Assembly (NCBI GenBank): GCA_002778195.1
Contig: PCDI01000002.1
Location: 1,181,550 to 1,245,549 of the forward strand
Reading direction: 5' to 3'
Source: Raffaelea ambrosiae
Taxonomy: Eukaryota; Ascomycota; Sordariomycetes; Ophiostomatales; Ophiostomataceae
Length of the DNA stretch: 64,000 nucleotides
Below are positions 11,385 through 21,932 of the stretch, in pieces. The notes beneath the pieces are model-generated. The model was not told the origin of the DNA and searched no databases. It saw only the letters and a program-made list of their open reading frames with translations. The stretch's first letter is position 1. Each line of letters begins with the position of its first letter. Made by a program: the position numbers and the translations under genes.

Positions 11385-11523
11385 TACGAGGGATCTACTC
11401 TCGAATGCGAGGTGAAGAACCGATGACTATCTGCTACGAGGCAACTGGAGGATAGAGCTGTTTTATTTGGCTACGAAATGCGCAGAAGACACATTGGCCA
11501 TCCAATGTCTCCGTTACACCCTG

Positions 11524-13078
11524 TCAATAGGTACAGAAGCCACAGTAACCACATTCGTCACTGCATCCCGTGTAGTCCGCCTCCCCGTCCTGCCAATCCA
11601 GACTGAGCTCTCCCACGATGGTAGACCCCGCCTTGTCGGCAGCAGGTTTATTCTTGTTGCTGTGAGCTGCGAGGGATTCTTTGTCATCCTCGTGGGCAAG
11701 CACTTCTTCCCAGAGTCTCTGCAAGCCCGGCGAAAGCGTGCCGGGCACTCCGTCCAACTGCTCGCGTAGCTCCAACTGACCGGCTGTTTCGCGGTACAAC
11801 TCCATTTTCCTGCCGTCATAGATGCTGACCGTGTCCACCAGTCGGTGTAGAAGGGCTGCAAACTGACTGAGCTGCGGGTGGTGATCCTTCTCCCATTGCT
11901 GGACTTTTTCGCGGATGGACGTGACCTGGACGTCGCGAAACACACCACGATCATGGTAAGCCAGCACGAATTTTTGGATCTGAGACACCCAGCACCGCGA
12001 GAGCTCGCCCGAAATGGTGTCCTCAACCTCTTTCTTGCGTATAGACCGTGTCTTGAGGTCGAAGACTGCAGACTGGTCGACCAACAGGCCACTGTTCTTG
12101 ACAGAGATCTCTGTCACAGACGGGTCTGCACGCTCGCGTGCACCGGTGTCAGTGCTGTGACCAGATGGATGATTGCTCAGCGCTCGAGCCCCAGGTGACA
12201 CATCTGTTAGATCGCTCAACAAGTCCTCAATGGAGGTCGGGTTTTCCTGCCCCTTAATTCTGGGACTTCCATGAGGCTGGCCGTCCTCCGACGGCACATA
12301 GCCATCGCCCTCGAAGCGAACAAGCAAGTTGAGCCTCCCAAAGCGGTAGCTGATGAGCCTCTGGTGCGAGACAGAGCCTCGCACATCGTTTTCCCATGTC
12401 GTGTAGGCTTCTGGAAATGTGTGGCCATAGCCGTACACCCCGCGCAGCAAGTCCGTGGGAGAGTTTTCGCGACGGACCAGAAAGAGCGTGTCGCCGACCG
12501 TCTCGGCCAGCATCCGGAACGTCCGGTCCTCCCTGCGAACAAACCGAAGCAAGTTTCCCAGAGTGGACCCGCAGGCGACGATGTTGACGCAGCGTGGTAG
12601 CGTCGGATCGGCTTTCAAGCCGGCCAGCACGGCTGGTTCCATGGGGTGCTCGGGAAAATGAGCAGCGTTCACATCACGAAAATAGTCGCCACTGTCCTCC
12701 GTCAGTTTTCGATTGTGGGCAGGCGGCGTCCACCGGGGAGGTGCTCCTGTGGAAGACTTGTCAGCATTTCAAGCCGCCCCCAAAGCAGCAAAAATAAGAC
12801 ATGCCTGGTATGATTATAGACGGCTCCTTCTTGTTCAGCCAGTTGTACGAAGTCAAGGTCTTCAAGTCTGTGATCGTGGCCGCATCTTCGAACCAGGCTG
12901 CCTCTGCGACAAGGTCCTCGGCTCGAAGACGTTCAATGAGAGCCCCAAGGGGTGGCGGCGGCGGTGCTGGCTTGTCTTCCTTCTCCGTTTTTGTCGCCCA
13001 AGGCTTTCTGTTCTGGCGAAATGCCGTTTGGGAAAAGCCTCCCCGGCCGCGCTGTGATCCTCTGCCTCTCCAGCTCAT
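11524..13078 (-). CDS. Conserved fungal protein often labelled 'geranylgeranyl pyrophosphate synthetase'
   Basis: Complement of 11524-12746 and 12805-13078 (498 aa). The 58-base intron seems to use a GC donor (CCAG|GCATGT) with a CTGAC branch and CACAG acceptor; the join gives PG-APPRWTP, a conserved segment. The protein begins with an RGG-like tract (SWRGRGSQRGRGG), then a conserved core with DIT-, CGSTLGNLLRFVR, VGDTLFLVRRENSP and GYGHTFPEAYTTWENDV. It matches a Sordariomycete family carrying a GGPP-synthase label, but I see no DDxxD motif or other polyprenyl-synthase signature, so that name is doubtful. The middle (about 180-240) is low-complexity and the C-terminus ends in a Cys-rich GCSDECGYCGFC. 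True function unknown; RGG repeats suggest RNA association (inference). It converges with the deaminase gene. Confidence 0.82.
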
Positions 13079-15142
13079 TCTGCCACAACTCTGGTAAATG
13101 ATTCTTGTGCTTACTGACGGGGAGGGGTGGAATAGCAGACGCTTACAACAGGGGAAATGGAGGTGAAACACACATCTCTGCTTGCCCTCAACTCTCTCGG
13201 CTTTTCTGTTCGGCTGGGAATGTTTGCAATCTGGATTGACACGTCACAATGCCGGCCCCCACGGTAGGCCTCACAAGCGTCCAGAAGCAGTCCAGTAAGC
13301 CTACCGCGGCCTGCTGTGTTGGGGCGCACCATCCTGCGCAGTCACCCGACCAGGCAACCATAGCGATAGGATGCTAACCGGTTCGCAGCCCAGGAAGAGG
13401 GGAGAGGACAGAGCTCCGTGAAAAGAGTATTGAAAAACCTCGGCTTGCCTGCTTGCTTCGAGCACGAAAAGCACACCCACCTCTTCGGTCGGCTGCAAAT
13501 GCCAGGCGTTGGACGTTGCCATTGGAAAAAGCATCTTTCCAAGCATTACTAGTAGGCCGTATGATTGGTCGTGATGCTGGCCGACTCGCATTGCGAACGG
13601 CCTTCTGGGATTACGCCAACGGCTTGTCTGGGCGAGACGAAAATGAAGCCAGTGTCGCAGGTGACGGCCCTAGATTGTCCACACTTTTTATCCGCGTCGG
13701 CGTGACCGGAAATGTTGTTTGCGATTGAGGTCTCTGAAGTGATGGGAGGATATGCAAAGCTCGATGACGTAGGCCCTGGAGCCAAAAATTTCTACAGAGG
13801 CAAAAAAAAAACAAATTGTCGGCAGTTGGTGCCGAGCATCAATTATCTTTCTCCATTTGTTTCACGGGTTGTCTTGGTTTTTTTTTCTTTTCTCTCCCTT
13901 GGTGGCTCGGTGGGCAACAGAAAGTTCTTCAATCATTGATTCTCATTTTCATTACAGTCACCCATGGCGTGGCCTGTAAAAGGAAAACATAACCAGCCTT
14001 ACACCAATGGTCCTGGATACATTCTTATAACAGAACCAGCTCCAGCTCTTCACACCAGTGGACACAGTACAGGATGCACCAGATGATGGACCAGGTGCCC
14101 AATGTACGTGATATGGAGAGCTGTTGTCCGGGCTTGAGCTCCTGGAAGTACCAGGGAATTCAAGAGAGAAGAGCATCTAGAGACTCTCTTTTCAAAAAGA
14201 GAAAAATACACTCATAAGCTATTCTGTTACGGACACAGGCTCCGTCGTCCAATAGGGTGGTTGATGGCTCTGCACAGAGAGGCCTGGTGGCGCAGTTGGG
14301 ACGGAGGATTTCGGTGCGCTAGGATAATACGAGTTCCAAGCCGGGCAGTCTCTACCAGAGACCGGGGGCCGTGATACCGTCCCTGTCAGTGGGAGATACA
14401 TCTCTCCGCAGCAGTCAAAGAGGGCGACGCTTGAGTGCCGCGACTGCTGCTACTTTGGCCTGCGATGACAACCAGAACCATTCACCAGGTTAAAGGTCTG
14501 ACAATCCCGACGTCCAGCCATGAGCAGGCACCCCTTCTCTACATTTGTTTCAGCTCTCGCGGACATCCCAACGGCAGCCGAGCCTCGCTGAACGTCTGTT
14601 GAGCAGGTAGAACATGCGAGTAGTGCATCTGACTGCCATGTGGCGTGCGCCAGAGCCCTACTGTAATACTGGGCAACCACTCTTGTGTGCATCACGACCA
14701 ATACGAGACAGCGCGGCGATTCTGGTCCTTTCTTGGTCTTAGGGCCAAGGCCAAATTATTGGTAATTGGAACAGCAGGCTGCATTAGCTGTGGCACACGG
14801 TAGAAACAATGCACGCAATATGCACACAACAACAACTGATTCACCAGAGTATCTTTATTACTAGCGAATGACAATCAGCCGATCTCATCTTGTGGCGCCA
14901 ACCCTTCATTGTAGTATGATCGTTGAACACGGTTCGACGATCGTTGTAAGCCTTGGCTCATATTGTTGAGTTGCGAGCCTGCGTAACCCTAACCCGGCGG
15001 GTGAGACCAAGGGCTGAATTTTCCCAGAGACAAGCATAAAAGAGGCGGCGCTCCCTTTCTGGTCTTCGTGTTGTCGTGGTCACCGCCAATTTCAACCGAA
15101 CATCATTTAACACTTAGGAGGTTGAATACCCACTCCAAAACC
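13079..15142. other. 2 kb gene-poor region
   Basis: Only short overlapping frames, none with recognisable sequence or sensible introns. It contains one TAACCCTAACCC string at 14984-14995, too short to mean telomere. The last few hundred bases should be the promoter of the downstream small secreted protein gene. Confidence 0.55.
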
Positions 15143-15574
15143 ATGAAAAATCTGCTTTTTGTCTCCATGCTCGTTGCCAGGTATGTTTGCGGGCCCATAA
15201 AGTGATTCCACGCTGTGAACACCCCCTTTGGCGAGTCTTGCACAGATACATGAATCCACGGCAGGTGTGGTTAACAGGCATTTGTCAGCTTTGCTGGAAC
15301 TACCATGGCCGGCGATGGTTGTTCAGAGCCGTCGCCATCGTGCCCTACTATCACCAATACCGTTCTTCCTGCGGGCTGCATACCGACAGGTCCTGGTGGT
15401 GGCATTTGTGTTGTGCCAGCCTGCCTTACCCTTACCAGAATCGTAGTACCCTGCTCGTGCGCAGCGACGCCCGTTTCGACAGACACTTTCACAGGTCCCT
15501 GCACCTGCCATCAAGGCTGCGAGACGTCGACGCAGGTGGTTTACCCGCCGTGCCCGACAATGACGGCAGTCTAG
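15143..15574 (+). CDS. Small cysteine-rich secreted protein
   Basis: Exons 15143-15180 and 15289-15574 (107 aa). Donor GTATGT follows the 12th codon. Using the acceptor TTTGTCAG at 15288 puts a hydrophobic leader (MKNLLFVSMLVASFAGTTMA) in frame with a cysteine-rich body. The mature part has about ten cysteines in a spaced Ser/Thr/Pro-rich pattern (CSEPSPSC, CIPTGPGGGIC, VPCSCAATP, GPCTCHQGC, YPPC). This resembles fungal secreted or cell-surface proteins with CPTxT and VPCxC blocks. A different acceptor (15277) would read a cysteine-poor frame and is less likely. No enzyme signature. Role unknown: candidate effector or wall-associated protein. Confidence 0.75.
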
Positions 15575-15795
15575 AATACCTAGTCAGGAGTGTGTTAGGT
15601 CTAGTCCGGATGAAGGAGTAAGGTCAAGCCAAAGAGAATAACAAAACAAAACAAAACAAAATGAACACGCACACACCAGACAAGAAAGAGCATGGGACAG
15701 AATGTTTCCTCTTCGATGTACAGATAGAAGAATACAAAGACTCTGGCTCGTCCAAAAGAAAACCATGTCTCTAAAGCTGTCGATTGGTGTGCCCC

Positions 15796-16679
15796 TCAAT
15801 CTGTCGGCTTCCGAGGATCATAGACATCATAGCCTTCGTTGTCGGTGTCGCTTTCGTCGTACGCGATGGTCGTGCTTCCCGCACCGGCCAGTGATAGAGG
15901 AGCAGGAAGGGACGAAGGAACAGCTGCGGCCGCGGTTCCAGCAGCAGAGCCAGCGGGAAGAGAGATCGGCGTCACCAACAGTGCTGAAAGGCCAGGTGTG
16001 GTCGAGGTTCCACCTGGGGCAGCCGTTGAGCCAGCCGCAGGCGTTGCCGTGGCCGCATCGGCTGCGTCGTCCACGGAGACAAAGGCAGACTTGAAGCCTC
16101 CCTTTCGGAAGCCGCCCTTTTTGAACCCAGGTGCCACGCCCGAGGAAGCTGCTGCCGTGCCGCTCATGCTTCCGGGCACACTGCCGCTCCCAGTGCTGTT
16201 CATGCTGCCACCTGGATTGGTGCTGCTGCCTCCGGACTCGACGCCCAACTTGATGCTAATGACGGCGTCCGTGGCCTTCGCTTCCTGGCGGCGGGCACGC
16301 GCCGCAGCAGCCGGGTCGCGCACCATGGCCTTCATATCCTTGAGGCGCTGCTTATGCGAGTGGTCGTAGGACGAGAGATGGGCTTCGTACTCGTTCATGC
16401 GCGAGTAGCCCTTCTGGCAGAGGTCGCAAAAGAAGGACCGCATGGCTTCGCGGGCCGAGGCCGTCTGCGCAGGGCGCAGTGTTTGGAATCTCTGTGTAGA
16501 GGAGTGCGCTGTCAGCCATATCCACCCTTCAATGTCTACTCCTTGCGTTGCACGGCCGTCTCTTAACAGTTTCCTTCAGACTCGGGTGGGTTTCGGCTTT
16601 CGAGGAAGGGTCTGCACGGCGCCAACTGCTGTGCGGTGTTCAAAATACTCATATCTTCGCTGCTACTTACTGGAGCCAT
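15796..16679 (-). CDS. U1/C2H2-type zinc-finger protein (ZNF804/GPATCH8-like finger)
   Basis: Complement of 15796-16491 and 16671-16679 (234 aa). The first exon is only nine coding bases (ATG GCT CCA) before GTAAGT; the 179-base intron ends in CTACACAG after a GCTGAC branch. The join gives MAPRFQTLRPAQTASAREAM before the finger. If this micro-exon is wrong, the start is ATG 16443. The finger FFCDLCQKGYSRMNEYEAHL continues to SYDHSHKQRLKDMK, matching the JAZ/U1-like finger of GPATCH8/ZNF804-type proteins, which bind RNA or act in splicing. The rest is low-complexity Gly/Ser/Ala with a GFKKGGFRKGGFKSAFV motif and an acidic tail (ESDTDNEGYDVYDP). Probably nuclear; exact role unknown. Confidence 0.8.
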
Positions 16680-16922
16680 TATGCACAGTCGTTTGTATAG
16701 CACAGCGTCTCCAGAGGCGTACTGTGACGAGTTGGTTGACGGACGGTCAGCCGATAGAGCTGCGACTTCGGCCTTTCGTGATGCGGGTGTGTATGTAGGT
16801 TGTGATGAGCTTGTTTGTGGGGTCTTAGGATTGGATAGGCTGGGAGCCAGGGCGGTTACATAATCAAGAAATATAGCTTATATAATTGTAGCTACCAATA
16901 AAAGCAACCAACAATTCGAGAC

Positions 16923-17009
16923 GGTCCTGTAGTCTAGCGGTTAGGACATTGGATTCTGATTAGGAAACTCCAACTTCCAAGAGCCCCGGTTCGAGTCCGG
17001 GCAGGACCT
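16923..17009 (+). tRNA. tRNA-Gln (CUG anticodon) with intron
   Basis: The 7-bp acceptor stem GGTCCTG pairs with CAGGACC (17002-17008). The A box (TAGTCTAGCGGTTAGG) and B box (GGTTCGAGTCC) are clear and the T arm CCCGG...CCGGG pairs. The anticodon loop reads TTCTGA, giving CUG. An intron of about 15 bases (TTAGGAAACTCCAAC) follows position 37; removing it restores the TTGGA/TCCAA stem. A T-rich Pol III terminator follows from about 17013. Confidence 0.92.
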
Positions 17010-18112
17010 TAATTTTTGCATTTTTTCTCTTCACATCCAGAGAGATGTCGTAGAGTTTCCTTTTTTTTAACACTCTTTTCTCATTGTTTACACTCACGCC
17101 CTCTCCCGTTTTTTCTTTTGTCCCTCTCATTCCTTTGTTTCCTCTTGAATTTCGAACACGGGTATTGTATCCCTTCAGGATCTTTGAGGTCGTCGCTCCC
17201 TTGAGGGCTGATTGGTCCCAAGGCATGCTAACAGGATGCTAATGTTGTCCTGCCTTAGATCTCCTGCATTTAATTTCAGACGAGAAGAACAGGCATGTGC
17301 TCTCTTGGTGTACCGTGGGACGGGAGGCCTAGCTGATCGTTTGAAGGGGTGAACCGGTGGAGCTCTGCCGCATCTAGACAGAAAGTGTGCGGGACTGCGT
17401 GCAGGATCCAGTGGTTGTACCTGGGCACGAATTGTGCTGGAACCATGCTCAGGCTGGCATCCCTCGTGTGAGAGGCCCGTACGGCGGTCTTTTGTTTGCT
17501 TCTTGTCCCGTGCCGCGAAAAAAAACCCAATAAACCAAAAAAAAACCCCCAAAAACCATGCGGGTGACTTTAACGAGATGTTTGTGACACGCCAGCTTAG
17601 ACTGCCGACAATTTCGCCGTTGTTCCATGCTTCATTTGCCCTGTCACAGATCATACCTGGAAAAGACAAACAGGACAGCGCAGCAAAACAGAGCAGGACG
17701 CGGCAAGGCTGGCCGATGGGAAAGCTAAAGAATAAAGTAAAGAAAGGCTGAGCAGCAGATGACGACACTGAAATCAGAAGAGAACCAGTGCAGCCTGCCA
17801 AAAAAGGAAGGAACCTGAAAGGCAACGCAAAATACAGGGCAGAAATATAACGGCGTACGCGTGTGTGTGTTCTGGCAAGACACGGAATAATCTAACAATT
17901 CAAACACACAGGGCCACAACCAGACACGAACATAAACAAAGCAACATATTTACAAACAACATAACATCGGTTTCAGGCCGCTCGAGCAGAACACACACAG
18001 GCATAGCAACCAGAACGAACCAAGAAAAGGAAGAGAATCGAAGAGACAAAGTGGAGAGCCAGCTTTCTGCTGGATTCTTCAGCAAACACTGCCAGGCCAG
18101 CAAATAGCTGTG
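17010..18112. other. Intergenic region downstream of tRNA-Gln
   Basis: No supported gene. T-rich and A-rich tracts (17050-17130 and 17515-17560) break it up; the end is the 5' flank of the membrane-protein gene. Confidence 0.5.
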
Positions 18113-19294
18113 ATGGAGAGCCGGCAGCCAGGCAGCCAGCGTTCGGACAGTCGACGGTCAGAGACCCTGTCCCGACACACCGACTCTGCCGACGACTCTC
18201 CGCTGCGTGACCGTCGAGATGGCTTCATCGAGCTAGGGGACATGGCAAACGAAGAGCGCCCAGTCAGCACCGTCCAGACTGCCCCGGAGTCTGAGAAACA
18301 GTACGCCGAGTTCGATCCTCATTCCGGCCCACAGGTTGTCAGCGTTGGCGTCGGTGTCCCCCCTTCGACGGTCGGTGCTGCCGTTGGTGAAAGCCCGGGA
18401 GACCAATTCAGCGGCCAAGCCGACGACGACTTGGAAGATGCTGGAGATGGAGTGCGTGATGAACCCCAAACAGCAGCGAATGCACCGAAATTGGCCGTCG
18501 TCGGCGGATGGCCGAAGCGGACATGGCTATGGATACGTCGAAAGCCCTACCTGGCTGCGGCTGCGGTCAGTCTGGTTGTGGGACTCTTAGCCCTCATCAT
18601 TTTGCCCGTTGTGCTTCATTACCTGCCCAGCAATGGAAGATCTAGGTATGTTGACCCGACTCACACTGGGGGAGGGGGAGTAACTGTTTTCTCTGTCCTG
18701 TTCTCTTCTTTTCGCCCGTTGATCTCTATGTTAACCAGCTCTGTGATCGCGACAGCAGTGACGGCTCCAGCTCCAGCTCCAATAGCACGGCACCCACAGC
18801 GACGTGTTCAACCTGCTCCCCGTCTGCTACGGCTACATCGGCAACATCGACTTCTTCCCGGCCTCCTACATCCGTAAGCATAACCTGATATATTTCCACT
18901 GCCCCNCAAAATGACTGGTGCATGTGCTCATTCTCTGAAGACAGCCTCGGTGGCCCAATGTAATGACACGGCAAAATGGACGGCAAACGTCTCGTATATG
19001 GGCGTCGTCAACAGCGGCGGCAAGGCATGGCCGTACAAGCTTCTGGCAAGCTCCGATGCGACAGCTTGCTGCATGAAATGCTTCACGAGCTTTCCAGACG
19101 GCTGCCAGGGATGGTCCTACCTCCCCTGGGACGACACACCAGTGCCGTGCAGCATCATCTATGGATGGAACTCGACGAGCGGCGTGTCAGCTACATGCCC
19201 AGATGGCAAGGCACAGATGCAGTTCAGCACGGACTCGAGTCGTCAGGGTAGTTTTGGCAACGCCGGTCCCTGCGGGTCAGCGGCTTCGACTTGA
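18113..19294 (+). CDS. Single-pass membrane protein with cysteine-rich ectodomain
   Basis: Proposed exons 18113-18645, 18759-18873 and 18941-19294 (333 aa). The N-terminal 145 residues are hydrophilic and acidic (cytoplasmic). A basic WPKRTWLWIRRKP precedes one strong membrane segment (YLAAAAVSLVVGLLALIILP), suggesting type II topology. Then comes a Ser/Thr-rich linker with an N-glycosylation site and an ectodomain with several Cys (CNDTAKW, ACCMKCFTSFPDGCQGW, PCSIIYGW), resembling PAN/apple-like fungal surface modules (weak). Choosing the acceptor GACAGCAG at 18758 keeps the frame; the nearer CCAG reads into a non-homologous frame. Intron 2 contains the ambiguous base N at 18906, so the splice context could be affected. 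Function unknown; possibly wall sensing or adhesion. Confidence 0.65.
18906..18906. other. Ambiguous base (N)
   Basis: The only non-ACGT symbol in the window, inside an intron; shows the assembly is not fully resolved here. Confidence 0.99.
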
Positions 19295-19681
19295 GGGGAG
19301 GCAGACAGATGAGACGGAGAAGGAGATTTGGACAGAGACGATGCGCGTGCGAGATTGTAACGTGTGCGTGCTGTCGTGTGTATCTGCGCGGACATCTTAA
19401 CGCATGTGAGAAGGCAATCGCTGTTTTAAAATCTCTGGCAAAGCAAACAAAACAGTTGTCTTATTTTTTCTTATTTTTCTGCTCTCTTCTTTTCTTTCTT
19501 CGCAAGATAGGAGTACATAATACAAGACACATTTACACACAAAAAGCAACCGACACCTTACATGAATGGAAGTACAAAATGCCACCTTCTCTTTGTGTGC
19601 AAGACAGAGAGAAGAGAGACTCTATTACATCACCATATTTTGCATTCTCCTTCCTCCTCCTCCTCTCCCCCGTGCAGTCTC
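19295..19681. other. Convergent intergenic spacer
   Basis: 3' flanks of the membrane-protein gene and PDB1, with T-rich and CT-rich stretches. No gene seen. Confidence 0.6.
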
Positions 19682-21002
19682 TTACAGACGCAGCAGCTTG
19701 GCGGCGTGCTGCTCGATGAGGGTCTCGGTCGGGAAGCACATCTCCTCCAGCTTGGCGGCGTAGGGAGTCGGGACCTCGGCGCCGGTGACGCGCTGGGCCG
19801 GGGCATCAAGGAAGTCAAAGGCATACTCCATGGTCAGAGCCAGGATCTCGGCACCGACACCAAAGGCCGGGTAGCCAGACTCAACAGCCATGAGGCGGTG
19901 GGTCTTCTTGACAGACTTGATGATGGCCTCGAGGTCGAGGGGCTTGACGGAACGCAGGTTGATGACCTCGGCGTCGACGCCGTAGTTCTTCTTGAGGTTC
20001 TCGGCGGCGACCAGGGTCTGGCCAACGCAGCGCGAGAGAGTGACGAGGGTCAGGTCCTTGCCGGGGCGCTCAATCTTGGCCTTGCCAAAGGGGATGACAA
20101 AGTCGTCCTTCTGGGCGGCCTCGGACATGGGGAAGCTCTGGCCGTACATCAGCTCGTTCTCGAGGACGACGACGGGGTTGGGGTCGCGGATGGCGGCCTT
20201 GAGCAGGCCCTTGGCGTCCTCGGCGCTCCAGGGCGAGACGACCTTGAGGCCGGGGATGCTGCCGTACCAGGCGCTGTAGTCCTGGGAGTGCTGGGCGGCG
20301 ACGCCGGAGGCGAAGCCGTTGGGGCCGCGGAAGGTGATGTTGCAGGGCTGGATGCCACCGGACATGTAGAGGGTCTTGGCAGCAGAGTTGACGATCTGGT
20401 CGATGGCCTGCATGGCGAAGTTGAAGGTCATGAACTCGCACTGGTGAGGGTGGGTTAGCGAGCGAGCTGAAGAGAGAGAGAGGTGAAACAGCAGGAAAGC
20501 GTAGACATTTGGAAAAACGACAGTGCCTTCTTCAAAGGAAGCTCAGGAGTTGTGAGCACTTGCAAACACATACCACAGGGTGCAGACCGCTCAGGGCGGC
20601 ACCAACAGCCAGACCGCAGAAGCCAGATTCCGTGATGGGAGTATCGATGACGCGCTTGTCGCCAAAGCGGTCGAGCAGACCCTTGGTGACCTTGTAGGCG
20701 CCGTTGTACTGGGCAACCTCCTCGCCAAGGATGAAGACCTTGGGGTTGGCCTCGAGCTCCTCGGCGAGGGCCTCGTTAAGAGCATCGCGGACGGTGTACT
20801 CCTTGGTGCCTTCGGCGGTGGCAAAGGTGCGGCGCTGCGAGGCCCATGCAGCGGCCAGGGGACGGGCGGCTTGCGAGGCCAATGGTGTTGAGCGCAGGGC
20901 GTGCGAGGAGGAGAGGATGGTCGACCGGACGGAAGCGGCGGCAGGCGATCGCGTGGCGACGGCAGTGGCCAGACGGCTGGCAGGGCGGAGGAAGCGGGAC
21001 AT
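19682..21002 (-). CDS. PDB1: Pyruvate dehydrogenase E1 component, beta subunit, mitochondrial
   Basis: Complement of 19682-20440 and 20574-21002 (395 aa); the intron is phase 0 with GTATGT donor and CACCAG acceptor. The Arg/Ser/Ala-rich N-terminus (MSRFLRPASRLATAVATRSP) is a mitochondrial targeting peptide, with the mature protein probably starting near the RRTFATAEG segment. The transketolase-type domain follows (TVRDALNEALAEELEANPKV, ILGEEVAQYNGAYKVTKGLL, DTPITESGFCGLAVGAA), then the C-terminal domain (FGKAKIERPGKDLTLVTLSR). With E1 alpha it forms the TPP-dependent E1 enzyme that decarboxylates pyruvate in the matrix and feeds acetyl-CoA to the TCA cycle. Length and conservation are normal for the family. 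Confidence 0.97.
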
Positions 21003-21932
21003 GGCGAGGGAAAAGACCGGAGACCAAGGATGCGAGATCAGAGGAGGAGAGGAAAAGAAAAAGGGAGAGTGGTTGAGAGAGGGAGAGCCAACGAGAGAGC
21101 TGGAGGGTAGCTGAAGAGAGCTGAACGAGAAAGAAACAGAAAAAAAAAAAGCGACGATACCCAGAAATGAACGACAAAAAAAACAGCAGCTGCCGCAACA
21201 ACGTGAGACAGAAAGCAGCTATCAGGAAGATATCACTCAAACCTCGAGAAGAGAAAAAAAAGGACAGCGGACGAGCCAATTGCCGTCTGCTGCAGGGGGG
21301 GTGGTGTGGGTATCTTGGGGGTGATGGGTGAGGCGATGGGTGAGGTGAGTGGTTATTTTTTTTTTTTTTTCGGTCTTTCCTTCGTCTCGTTGTTGGGGAG
21401 GGCCCGACAAGCCCGTTTTTTTATTCGGGGTTATTTTACAGCGACAGGCCAGGGGAGGTACGTGCTAATGTCTGCCCGCCTCCACAGCCTCCACAATTGG
21501 CGCCAAATGTCGATAATATCTCGCGCAGGCGGCCTGGCACGCGCCCTGAACTGGCCAAATTACTGCAAGCAGCTAGCTGGGCCGTTGTCGCACAGCTCGG
21601 AGCTCCGGTTTCTGGAGGGTGTCCTTAGGAAGAGTGTCTCACCGGATTAGTCACCTGGTGTTTTCGCTGTGCTTATTTGTCTTCCTGTTCAGTCACGAAT
21701 CCCATCAACAGAAACCAGAAAACAGAAACCAAAACGAAACAAACACATCAGCGAACAGATCAGTCACTGCACCAGCCGCTCGAAGAAACGCGCTTTTGTT
21801 TGCATTACAAATGTATATCTATCCGACGGCGGCCACCCAAGCCAGCCAAACTTGCCTTCAGGCACACTTCCTTCCGTGAATCCGCAAATAACTAGCCAAT
21901 GCATCCCCGTCCGTCACCACTCAGTTCACCCC
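21003..21932. other. Intergenic region between PDB1 and ERG6
   Basis: PDB1 promoter (purine-rich GAGAGAGGGAGAG-like tract near 21030-21120) followed by the ERG6 3' flank. A T-run of about 15 lies near 21356-21371. No gene seen. Confidence 0.6.

Noticed and set aside
11524..13078. Isoprenoid-synthesis gene
   Set aside because: The common database-style name is not supported: no DDxxD or related prenyl-synthase motif is visible.
14984..14995. Telomere-like TAACCCTAACCC
   Set aside because: A single 12-base occurrence, not an array; likely chance.
19562..20458. 298-codon plus-strand frame
   Set aside because: Antisense to PDB1; the conserved protein is on the minus strand.
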